This document shows, piece after piece, positions 8,275 through 15,478 of a stretch of 64,000 nt of DNA. Numbering within the stretch: the first letter of the stretch is position 1; every line of letters begins with the position of its first letter. The position numbers and the translations under genes were made by a program. Location: positions 8,432,001-8,496,000 of the forward strand of contig CP109468.1 in the NCBI GenBank assembly GCA_036227345.1. Reading direction: 5' to 3'. The notes under the pieces were generated by a model. It had not been told where the DNA came from. It worked only from the letters and a program-made list of their open reading frames with translations, and did no database searches. Source of the DNA: Streptomyces sp. NBC_01463. Its GTDB lineage: Bacteria > Actinomycetota > Actinomycetes > Streptomycetales > Streptomycetaceae.

Positions 8275-10299
8275 ATGGTGATCGACAACGACCCGTACCA
8301 GTGGCTGGAAGACATCGAGGGAGAGGCCGCCCTCGCCTGGGTGGCCGAGCGGAACGCCGAGACGGAGGCCGCGCTGGCGGCCGACGGCGCGTTCACCTCC
8401 CTCAAGGAGTACATACGGGAGGTGCTGGACGCCCCGGACCGGATCCCGTACGTCTCGCGCCACGGGGCCTTCCTCTACAACTTCTGGCGCGACGCCGAGC
8501 ACGTACGCGGTGTGTGGCGGCGCACGACGACCGAGGAGTACCGCACCGACGCGCCCGCGTGGGAGGTCCTGCTCGACATCGACGCACTCGCCGCGGCGGA
8601 GGGCGTGAAGTGGATGTGGGCCGGAGCGCGGCTGCGCCGCCCCGACTGCGGCCGGGCGCTGGTCAGCCTCTCGCGCGACGGCGGTGACGCCGTGGAGGTC
8701 CGCGAGTTCGACCTCGCCACGCGTACGTTCGTCGAGGACGGCTTCCGGGTGGCGGAGGCGAAGACACGGATCGGCTGGATCGACGCCGACACCGTCTTCA
8801 TCGGCACCGACACGGGCCCGGGCTCGCTGACCGATTCCGGCTACCCGCGGACCGTCCGCAGATGGCGCCGGGGTACGCCGCTGGACGAGGCCGAGACGGT
8901 CTTCGAGGGCGAGACGGCGGACGTGGCGGCCGGTGCCTGGCACGACACCGCACCCGGTTTCGAACGGGACTTCGTCGTCAGGTCGACGGACTTCCACCAC
9001 AGCGAGCTGTACCTCCTGACCGCGGGCTCCTCGCTCGTCCGGATCGACGTTCCCGACGACGCCGACGCCTACGCCCACCGTGAGCACCTGATCGTCACCC
9101 TGAAGTCCGACTGGCTCGGCCACCGCGCGGGCTCACTGCTGGCCTTCGGCTTCGACGCCTTCCTGGCGGGCGACCGCACCCCGCAGGCCCTGTTCACCCC
9201 GGACGCGCGAACGGCCCTGGCCGGACACACCTGGACCCGTCACCACCTGATCCTGGAGACGATGCACGACGTCAGCACCCGCATCGAGGTGCTCACCCCC
9301 GTCCCCGGCGACGGGTGGACCCGCGCACCGCTCGCAGACGTTCCGGAGCTGTCGGCCGTCAGCGTCGTGGACACGGATCCGGACGTCTCCGACGAGTACT
9401 TCCTCGACGTCTCGGGATTCCTGCAGCCGTCCACCCTCCACCGCGGCACCGTCGGCGGCGGCACGGAGATCGTCAAGCAGGCGCCGGCCCGCTTCGACAC
9501 CGCCGGTCTGTCGGTGGAGCAGCACTTCGCCGTCTCCGGGGACGGCACACGTGTGCCGTACTTCGTGATCGGCCCCGACCGCACCGCCACGGGCCCCGGC
9601 CCCGCGCTGCTCTACGGCTACGGCGGCTTCGAGGTCTCGCTGACGCCCTCGTACGGTGCGGTGACGGGCCGGGCGTGGCTGGAACGAGGAGGCACCTATG
9701 TGATCGCGAACATCCGCGGGGGCGGCGAGTACGGACCGGCCTGGCACCGGGCCGCGCTCGGGGCGGACCGGGCGCGGGCCTTCGAGGACTTCGCGGCCGT
9801 CGCCGCCGACCTCGTGGCACGGGGCGTCACCACCGAGGCCATGCTCGGCGCCACGGGAGGCAGCAACGGCGGTCTCCTCATGGGGGCGATGGTCACCCGC
9901 CACCCCGGACTGTTCGGCGCGATCGTCGCGCAGGTGCCGCTGCTGGACATGCTCCGCTTCCACGAACTCCTCGCCGGGGCGTCCTGGATCGCCGAGTACG
10001 GGAACCCGGACGACCGCACCGACCGCGAGCACCTCAGCGATCTGTCCCCGTACCACCGGCTCGACGCGGACCGCGCCTACCCGCCGCTGCTGCTGACGAC
10101 CTCCACCCGTGACGACCGCGTCCATCCCGGCCACGCCCGTAAGACGGCCGCACGGCTGCGCGAACTCGGCCACCGGGTCCTGCTCCACGAGAACACCGGC
10201 GGCGGCCACGCGGGCGCCGGCGACAACGAACAGGCGGCCCACAACAACGCCCTGGTACACACCTTCCTGTGGCAGCACCTCACGCGCGACACGCCCTGA
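8275..10299 (+). CDS. S9 family prolyl oligopeptidase
   Basis: A 674-residue peptidase with the two-domain layout of prolyl oligopeptidases: an N-terminal beta-propeller (from DPYQWLEDIEGEAALAWVAERNAET) and a C-terminal alpha/beta-hydrolase. The catalytic Ser530 lies in GATGGSNGGLLMG, the acid is in TRDDRVHPGH (Asp613 or 614) and His645 is in TGGGHAGAG. The segment LLYGYGGFEVSLTPSY and the NIRGGGEYG oxyanion block are typical. It should cleave short peptides after proline in the cytoplasm; no signal peptide is seen. The start at 8275 (MVIDNDPYQW) begins at the conserved family N-terminus; 12 residues upstream in frame look unrelated. Convergent with the SnoaL-like gene only 30 bp away. Confidence 0.92.
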   Translation: MVIDNDPYQWLEDIEGEAALAWVAERNAETEAALAADGAFTSLKEYIREVLDAPDRIPYVSRHGAFLYNFWRDAEHVRGVWRRTTTEEYRTDAPAWEVLLDIDALAAAEGVKWMWAGARLRRPDCGRALVSLSRDGGDAVEVREFDLATRTFVEDGFRVAEAKTRIGWIDADTVFIGTDTGPGSLTDSGYPRTVRRWRRGTPLDEAETVFEGETADVAAGAWHDTAPGFERDFVVRSTDFHHSELYLLTAGSSLVRIDVPDDADAYAHREHLIVTLKSDWLGHRAGSLLAFGFDAFLAGDRTPQALFTPDARTALAGHTWTRHHLILETMHDVSTRIEVLTPVPGDGWTRAPLADVPELSAVSVVDTDPDVSDEYFLDVSGFLQPSTLHRGTVGGGTEIVKQAPARFDTAGLSVEQHFAVSGDGTRVPYFVIGPDRTATGPGPALLYGYGGFEVSLTPSYGAVTGRAWLERGGTYVIANIRGGGEYGPAWHRAALGADRARAFEDFAAVAADLVARGVTTEAMLGATGGSNGGLLMGAMVTRHPGLFGAIVAQVPLLDMLRFHELLAGASWIAEYGNPDDRTDREHLSDLSPYHRLDADRAYPPLLLTTSTRDDRVHPGHARKTAARLRELGHRVLLHENTGGGHAGAGDNEQAAHNNALVHTFLWQHLTRDTP

Positions 10300-10329
10300 G
10301 CGGGCGACGGGCGGAACTCCGCCGTTCCC

Positions 10330-10764
10330 TCACGGGGTGCAGGCCTCGGCGATCGACAGGCTGTTCTCGTAGAGGTGGTGCCGGGTGATGCGGCCGTCCT
10401 CGACGGTGAGGTGGAGTGCGAACGGGCCGGCGAAGGCCTTGCCCGTGGCCCGAACGGTTCCCGACAGATGACCCGTCAGCACGGCGTCGGCGCCGTCGAC
10501 GAGGAAGGTGCCGACGGACGCACGCGCGTCCTCGGGCACGGTGTGCCGCGCCAGCTCAGCCGCCTGAGCGGCGCATTCGGCCGCGGTGCGCCGCGGGCGG
10601 ATCCACGGGACGACGGGGTTCTCCGCCAGGAGCCAGTCGACCTCGTCGGCGAAGAGCGCGGCGATCCGGTCCGTGTCCCCGTCCAGCCGGGCGGCCAGGA
10701 ACTCCTGCACGACGGCGCGGGTGGCGTCGGTGACGGTGGTGGAGCCGGGGGAGGTGGCGGACAT
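10330..10764 (-). CDS. nuclear transport factor 2-like (SnoaL) family protein
   Basis: A 144-residue cone-shaped NTF2/SnoaL-fold protein. The N-terminal helix (VVQEFLAARLDGDTDRIAALFADEVDWLL) and the C-terminal strands (GPFALHLTVEDGRITRHHLYENSLSI) are typical. Members are small enzymes (isomerases, cyclases) or ligand-binding proteins; function is not predictable. Start at 10764 (MSATSPG) has a GAGGAG site eight bases upstream, which overrides the ATG at 10794. A 17-bp palindrome upstream (10850-10866) may control it. Confidence 0.8.
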   Translation of the reverse strand: MSATSPGSTTVTDATRAVVQEFLAARLDGDTDRIAALFADEVDWLLAENPVVPWIRPRRTAAECAAQAAELARHTVPEDARASVGTFLVDGADAVLTGHLSGTVRATGKAFAGPFALHLTVEDGRITRHHLYENSLSIAEACTP

Positions 10765-10849
10765 GGCGTGCTCCTCGTTGCTGGGCCGGGGCATCGGCGG
10801 GGATGTCCGTCGATGTGCTCAACCCTGCCGGGGAAGGGCGGAACGGTCG

Positions 10850-10866
10850 ATTACCCCCGGGGTAAT
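10850..10866. promoter_or_regulatory. 17-bp palindrome upstream of the SnoaL-like gene
   Basis: ATTACCCC-C-GGGGTAAT is a perfect inverted repeat with a single central base, 85 bp before the SnoaL-like start and just outside the MITE-like element. Its symmetry and position suggest an operator; the regulator is unknown. Confidence 0.5.
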
Positions 10867-10878
10867 GAGCGGGCAGCG

Positions 10879-11059
10879 CCAGGGCGTGTTTCGAAAGTCC
10901 CGCCTGCTCGGCGACGCCTGGCACGCGCCCTCGCCGCGTTGTCGGGATCACCCCGATACACCCAGTATCGGGGCGACCCTCCGCCTTGCGATCGCACGCA
11001 CCAGACGCCGCCGAGCCCGCCCTTCGGGCGGACGGCGCTACTTTCGAAACACGCCCTGG
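10879..11059. mobile_element. MITE-like palindromic element with 20-bp perfect terminal inverted repeats
   Basis: A 181-bp non-coding element bounded by perfect 20-bp inverted repeats: CCAGGGCGTGTTTCGAAAGT at 10879-10898 and its complement at 11040-11059. Inside are further self-complementary pieces: CCCCGATAC/GTATCGGGG (10951-10959 with 10965-10973), a CCGCCC-TTCG-GGGCGG-like hairpin near 11020, and a longer imperfect stem whose mismatches are mostly G-U compatible, so RNA from it could fold end to end. I recall very similar sequences scattered through Streptomyces genomes. No transposase and no clear target-site duplication are seen. The right arm runs into the coding region of the neighbouring regulator. 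Confidence 0.75.
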
Positions 11060-11742
11060 ACGGGGCCGCCGGTCTCCGCCCCCAGCAGCTCCCGGAACGC
11101 CCCGGCACCCGCCGGCGTCACCTTCACCGCCCGCCCCGAACCGACCCGCCGCACCCACCCCCGCTCCAGCGCCGTCGCACACAGGGCCGCCCCGAGCGCT
11201 CCGGCCAGATGCGACCGGCGTTCCGTCCAGTCCAGGCAACTGCGCACCAAGGGCCGGCGGGAGCCCGAGGGGTGCCGGTAGTCCAGCGTGCCGGCCAGCC
11301 ACTCCCGGCCCGCCGGGGTGACGGCCAGTCCGGACTCGTCGGAGACCAGACCGCGGGAGACCATCGCGTCGGCCAGGGTCACGCCCAGGTGCCCGGCGAG
11401 ATGGTCGTAGCACGTACGGGCCCTCGCCTCGGCGCTGAGCCGAACCGACTGGCGCAGGTTACGGGGGCTGGGGGTGTGCGGCGAGAAGGAGGCGACGGCC
11501 TCGATCAGGGCGGCCGCCTCCGGCCCGGCCAGCCGCACATAGCGGTGCCTGCCCTGCCGTTCCTCGGCCAGCAGCCCGCCCTCGATGAGGCGGGAGAGCT
11601 GCTCACTCGCACTGGACGGGCTGACCCCGGCGACCCGGGCGAGCTCGCCGGCGGTCCAGGCGCGGCCGTCGAGCAGCGTCTGGCAGAAGACGGCCCGGGT
11701 GCGGTCGGCGAGCAGGGCGGCGGTCTCGGCGAGTGAGGACAT
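11038..11742 (-). CDS. ArsR/SmtB-type helix-turn-helix regulator with element-derived C-terminus
   Basis: A 234-residue regulator. The winged-helix domain lies near the N-terminus (LLADRTRAVFCQTLLDGRAWTAGELARVAGVSPSSASEQLSRLIEGGLL, wing EERQGRHRYVRLAG). A second helical/winged region in the C-terminal half (DAMVSRGLVSDESGLAVTPAGREWL) is typical of the longer ArsR-like proteins of actinomycetes. The last six codons (QGVFRK) and the stop lie within the right arm of the MITE-like element, so the original C-terminus has been replaced. Start at 11742 (MSSLAET). It is divergent from the PEP-mutase paralogue across a 65-bp gap holding an inverted repeat, which it probably binds. Confidence 0.82.
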   Translation of the reverse strand: MSSLAETAALLADRTRAVFCQTLLDGRAWTAGELARVAGVSPSSASEQLSRLIEGGLLAEERQGRHRYVRLAGPEAAALIEAVASFSPHTPSPRNLRQSVRLSAEARARTCYDHLAGHLGVTLADAMVSRGLVSDESGLAVTPAGREWLAGTLDYRHPSGSRRPLVRSCLDWTERRSHLAGALGAALCATALERGWVRRVGSGRAVKVTPAGAGAFRELLGAETGGPVQGVFRK

Positions 11743-11762
11743 GCGGCCATGATGCCGCCGCA

Positions 11763-11800
11763 ACGGTTCGGGGTGCGCCGAACCGTACCGGCACTACCGT
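11763..11800 (+). promoter_or_regulatory. inverted-repeat operator and leaderless promoter box for the gene at 11808
   Basis: ACGGTTCG (11763-11770) and CGAACCGT (11779-11786) form a perfect 8-bp inverted repeat with an 8-bp spacer, midway between the divergent ArsR-type gene and the ICL/PEP-mutase gene. A TACCGT -10-like box at 11795-11800 ends seven bases before the ATG at 11808, which has no ribosome site, pointing to a leaderless transcript. The repeat lies where the -35 region would be. Confidence 0.55.
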
Positions 11801-11807
11801 CGGGATC

Positions 11808-12674
11808 ATGACGCACCCGACGCATGAGCCCGACCGCTCCGATCCGCGCCCGCCGGTCGCGGAGGACGGCCCGCCGACGCCGTTCGCCCGCCTCCATCAC
11901 CTGGCCGCCCCGTTGCTGCTGCCCAATGCCTGGGACCACGCGTCCGCCGCGGCCCTGGCCGGGCAGGGCTTCGCGGCCGTCGGTACCACCAGCCTGGGCG
12001 TGGCCGCTGCCGCCGGTCTGCCGGACGGGGCGGCCGCCGCGGCGGGGGCGACCGTGGACCTGGCCCGCCGCCTGGGGGAGGAGCGGTTCCTCTTCACCGT
12101 CGACGCCGAGGGCGGCTTCAGCGATGACGTGGCGGAGGTGGCCGAACTGGCCCGGACGCTGTACGAGGCCGGCGCCGCCGGGATCAACCTGGAGGACGGC
12201 CGCCCCGACGGCACGCTGGCACCCATGGAGTTGCACGCGGCGAAGATCGCCGCGTGCAAGGAAGCCGCTCCCGCGCTGTTCGTCAACGCGCGCACCGACA
12301 CCTACTGGTCGGCCCGGCAGGAGGAGCAGACCGCGACGCGCCTCGGCTGCTACGAACAGGCCGGTGCCGACGGGGTGTTCGTGCCGGGGCTGACCGATCC
12401 GGACGGGATCGCCGGCCTGATCTCGGACCTCGCCGTACCGTTGAACATCCTGTACACACCGGCCGGGCCCACGCTCCACGAGCTGGCGGAGCTGGGCGTA
12501 CGCAGGGTCAGTCTCGGCTCGCTCCTCTACCGCGCGGCGCTCACTGCTGCCGTGGACACGGCAGTCGCCATCCGTGACGGGCGGCACGCGGACCGGGGTG
12601 TCCTGTCCTACGCCGAGGTGCAGGCCCTGGCGGGGACCGCGGAGGATTCCGGCACCCGCCCGCAGGGCCGGTAG
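11808..12674 (+). CDS. isocitrate lyase/phosphoenolpyruvate mutase family protein
   Basis: A 288-residue paralogue of the enzyme at 2554. It shares LLLPNAWDHASAAALAGQGFAAVGTTSLGVA at the N-terminus, FTVDAEGGFSDD (metal-binding acidic residues), AGINLEDGRPDG, LFVNARTDTYW and GADGVFVPGLTDP, and lacks the KKCGH motif of true isocitrate lyase. It should be a C-C or P-C bond lyase/mutase on a small oxo-acid; the substrate is unknown. The ATG at 11808 seems leaderless. Its probable regulator is the divergent ArsR-type protein. The M20 amidohydrolase follows about 100 bp downstream with its own ribosome site. Confidence 0.88.
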   Translation: MTHPTHEPDRSDPRPPVAEDGPPTPFARLHHLAAPLLLPNAWDHASAAALAGQGFAAVGTTSLGVAAAAGLPDGAAAAAGATVDLARRLGEERFLFTVDAEGGFSDDVAEVAELARTLYEAGAAGINLEDGRPDGTLAPMELHAAKIAACKEAAPALFVNARTDTYWSARQEEQTATRLGCYEQAGADGVFVPGLTDPDGIAGLISDLAVPLNILYTPAGPTLHELAELGVRRVSLGSLLYRAALTAAVDTAVAIRDGRHADRGVLSYAEVQALAGTAEDSGTRPQGR

Positions 12675-12775
12675 CGCCGGACCGCTGCGACGCGCGGCGG
12701 AGCGTCGGGCCCGCCGCGCCGCCGGACCGACCGGGAGGTACGGTGCTCGGATCGGTGCACAGGAGGGTGTGGGAC

Positions 12776-14029
12776 ATGGCCGGAACGGTGACTGCGGGCC
12801 TGCCGCGGATGCGTGAGGACCTCGCCGAGCTCTATCGGGATCTGCACCGCCATCCGGAGCTGTCGTTGCAGGAGATCCGGACCGCGGCGCTGCTGGCCGA
12901 GCGCCTGCGGACCGCGGGTTTCGACGAGGTGGCCGAAGGGGTCGGTCTCACCGGTGTGGTGGGCGTCCTGCGCAACGGGGACGGCCCGGTGGTGATGGTG
13001 CGCGCGGACTTCGACGCGCTGCCGGTCGAGGAGAGGACCGGACTGCCCTACGCCAGCACGGCGCGTGCCGTGGCGGGCGACGGCCACGAAGTGCCGGTGA
13101 TGCACGCGTGCGGGCACGACATGCACGCCGTCTGCCTGGCCGGTGCGGCCGCGCTGCTCGCGCAGACCCGGGACGCGTGGAGCGGCACACTGCTGGTGGT
13201 GTTCCAGCCGGCCGAGGAACTGGCGGTCGGTGCTCGGGGGATGGTCGACGACGGACTCTTCGAACGCTTTCCCCGGCCGGACATCATCCTGGGCCAGCAC
13301 GTCGGGCCGCTGCCCGCCGGCTTCATCGGGTACGGCACCGGACCGGTCATGGCCGCCGCCGACTCGCTGGACATCACGCTCCACGGCCGCGGCGGACACG
13401 GGTCCCGGCCGGAGGCGACGATCGATCCGGTGCTGATGGCGGCGAACGTGGTCACGCGGCTGCAGGGCATCGTCGCGCGCGAGGTGCCTCCGGCCGAGAC
13501 CGCCGTGGTGACGGTGGGCCGTCTGCAGGCCGGCACGAAGGACAACATCATCCCCGACAAGGCCGAACTGGGCGTCAACGTACGTTCGTTCACACCGGCC
13601 GTACGCGATCTGGTCCGCGCAGCGGTCGAACGCGTCGTGGTGGGGGAGTCGCGGACGAGCGGCGCCGAACGGGATCCGGACTTCAGGTGGTTCGCCTCCG
13701 CACCCGCCCTCGTCAGCGAGCCGGCGGCCACGGAGAGGACGGTTGCGGCGTTCTCCGAGTACTTCGGTGCGCAGCGGATTCTTCCGATGCCGCAGGTGAA
13801 CGCGAGCGAGGACGTGGGGGTGTTCGGTGAGTCGCTCGGTGTGCCGACCGTGTTCTGGTTCTGGGGCGGGCTGGAGACGGAGTCGACGGTCGCCGCGTTC
13901 ACCGAAGGGCGGATGGACGAACTGCCGGGCAACCACTCCCCGTTCTTCGCACCCGTCATCGAGCCGACGCTGAGCACCGGTGTGGAGGCGCTGGTCGTGG
14001 CGGCTCTGACCTGGCTCGGCAAGGGGTGA
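12776..14029 (+). CDS. M20 family amidohydrolase
   Basis: A 417-residue metal-dependent amidohydrolase of the M20D (IAA-amino acid hydrolase/hippuricase) group. It shows LYRDLHRHPELSLQE at the N-terminus, the metal-site MHACGHDMHAVCLAGAA, VVFQPAEELAVGARGM, the dimerisation-domain GRGGHGSRPEATIDPV, and LPGNHSPFFAP with the C-terminal metal ligand. It removes an acyl group from an N-acylated amino acid or similar compound, probably in the cytoplasm. The ATG at 12776 has an AGGAGG nine bases upstream; a GTG at 12743 is in frame but lies before that site. A hairpin terminator follows at 14086. Confidence 0.9.
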   Translation: MAGTVTAGLPRMREDLAELYRDLHRHPELSLQEIRTAALLAERLRTAGFDEVAEGVGLTGVVGVLRNGDGPVVMVRADFDALPVEERTGLPYASTARAVAGDGHEVPVMHACGHDMHAVCLAGAAALLAQTRDAWSGTLLVVFQPAEELAVGARGMVDDGLFERFPRPDIILGQHVGPLPAGFIGYGTGPVMAAADSLDITLHGRGGHGSRPEATIDPVLMAANVVTRLQGIVAREVPPAETAVVTVGRLQAGTKDNIIPDKAELGVNVRSFTPAVRDLVRAAVERVVVGESRTSGAERDPDFRWFASAPALVSEPAATERTVAAFSEYFGAQRILPMPQVNASEDVGVFGESLGVPTVFWFWGGLETESTVAAFTEGRMDELPGNHSPFFAPVIEPTLSTGVEALVVAALTWLGKG

Positions 14030-14085
14030 CCGCGGTGCGCCCGTTCCGTGGCCGCCCGGGCGGCTGACACCTGCCCGGACAGCAG

Positions 14086-14124
14086 GACCGGCCGCGGCGC
14101 GCCATGTGGGCGCCGCGACCGGTC
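14086..14124. terminator. bidirectional hairpin terminator
   Basis: GACCGG-C-CGCGGCGC pairs with GCGCCGCG-A-CCGGTC around a 9-base loop, with one internal mismatch. It lies between the ends of the convergent M20 and secreted-protein genes and would serve both. Confidence 0.7.
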
Positions 14125-14147
14125 GGTTCACTGCTCGGGACCGCGGA

Positions 14148-14672
14148 TCAGGCGCCGTCGACCGGAATCCAGCTCGACCACTTCTCGGGCTGGTAGAAGG
14201 TGTCCGTGTCGCTGTCGTAGCGGAACACGCGCAACTGCACGTGTCCCTTCTCCCAGTAGTCGTACTTGCACGTGGCCCACGTGTTCACGCCACGGTTGTT
14301 GATGCAGACGGCGGCCGCGCGCCCGTAGTCGGTGTAGATGCCGATGGCGGCCGACATGCCGTCCTTCTCCGTGTCGCCCGCCCACACGGTGTCGCCGTAG
14401 TGCTTGAAGCAGCCTTCGGCGCCGTAGGCGGCGGTCTGTCCGAGGCAGTCGACCGGCGGCGAGACGGCCTGGGCTGCCGATCCTTCGGCGGGAAGTTCCG
14501 GACCCAGCTCCGGGGCCGTCGCCTCGATGATCTCCGCATCCGTCGGGATCGACACGGCCTGAAGCCCGTCCGGCGCCTCGTCGGCCAGTGCCGGTGCGGC
14601 GGTCAGGAGCGAGAAGGCGAGCGCCGTCACCCCGACCAGAGCGCTCCATCTCCCATGTCTACGATCGCGCAT
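14148..14672 (-). CDS. secreted protein of unknown function
   Basis: A 174-residue exported protein. The N-terminus is a signal peptide (MRDRRHGRWSALVGVTALAFSLLTAAPALADEA, cleavage after ALA). The mature part has an acidic, low-complexity linker (IIEATAPELGPELPAEGS) and then a compact domain with four cysteines (VDCLGQ, EGCFKHYGDTVW, AAVCINNRG, WATCKYDYWEKG) likely to form two disulfides, ending in a tryptophan-rich KWSSWIPVDGA. I do not recognise a family beyond similarity to short secreted actinomycete proteins. It stands alone upstream of, and in the same direction as, kcsA. Confidence 0.75.
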   Translation of the reverse strand: MRDRRHGRWSALVGVTALAFSLLTAAPALADEAPDGLQAVSIPTDAEIIEATAPELGPELPAEGSAAQAVSPPVDCLGQTAAYGAEGCFKHYGDTVWAGDTEKDGMSAAIGIYTDYGRAAAVCINNRGVNTWATCKYDYWEKGHVQLRVFRYDSDTDTFYQPEKWSSWIPVDGA

Positions 14673-14856
14673 ACGCCGCTACCCCACCCCGGCCGTGAAC
14701 CACAGGCCATTGCTTCATGAATGTGAACAAGGTGTGAGGGTAGTGGATCTTCGGCCCCGAAAGAAGGGGATGGGGGAAGGGATGACAGTGCCGTCCGCCA
14801 CGTCAAGGGCCGTTCGTCCGGCGCGAATCCGGCATACGCCGCGAGGCGGTTTCCGG

Positions 14857-15342
14857 TCAGCGCTCGCCGTGACGCTCCAGCAACTCCTCGATGCGGTCGA
14901 AGCGCTGGTGCAGGACCCGCATCTCCGAGCCGACCGCTTCCTCGCCCTCGCGGGAGACCCGCCGTACGGCCGTGCCGACCTCGCGCGCCTCCTTCTGCGC
15001 CCGGTCGACGAACCAGGTGGCGATCGCCGCGGTGACCATGCCGAACGTGGTGATCCCGGCGAGCATCGTCACGGACGCGATGACCCGGCCCCACGCGGTC
15101 ACCGGGTAGAGGTCGCCGTATCCCACCGTCGTCGCCGTCTCGATCGACCACCAGACGGCCTTGGGGAAGGAGGTGATGTTCGCGCCCGCAGCACCTCTCT
15201 CGGCGGGCACGACGAGCGCCGAGCCGGCCAGCAGGACGGCGGCGGTCGCGGACGTGACGCCCAGCGCCGCCCGGACGTGGAAGGCGCGCCACCGCGGGTC
15301 GCTCAGGAGGCGGCCGACCAATTGGAAGAAGGACTGCTGCAC
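14857..15342 (-). CDS. kcsA: KcsA-type pH-gated potassium channel
   Basis: A 161-residue channel subunit collinear with Streptomyces lividans KcsA (160 residues). It has a first membrane helix (ALGVTSATAAVLLAGSALVV), a turret of the same length (AERGAAGANITSFP), the pore helix and selectivity filter WWSIETATTVGYGD (T72-VGYG-D77) and a second helix (VIASVTMLAGITTFGMVTAAIATWFV). His22 matches the pH-sensor H25, and Glu68 and Asp77 match the E71 and D80 pair that governs inactivation. The C-terminal helix ends LHQRFDRIEELLERHGER, like the KcsA bundle helix LHERFDRLERML. It should form a tetrameric K+ pore opened by internal acid. No operon partner is evident. Confidence 0.93.
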   Translation of the reverse strand: MQQSFFQLVGRLLSDPRWRAFHVRAALGVTSATAAVLLAGSALVVPAERGAAGANITSFPKAVWWSIETATTVGYGDLYPVTAWGRVIASVTMLAGITTFGMVTAAIATWFVDRAQKEAREVGTAVRRVSREGEEAVGSEMRVLHQRFDRIEELLERHGER

Positions 15343-15478
15343 GGGCGGATCTCCCGGGCGCCGGGTTGCGGGAAGGTCTCCGGCGACGCTACCCGTGTGA
15401 ACGCGCGGCGGAGGCCCGACACACGCCGGAAAACCGGCCGGACCTCGAACATCACGCCCCCCGTCCTGCCGGCTGCCG

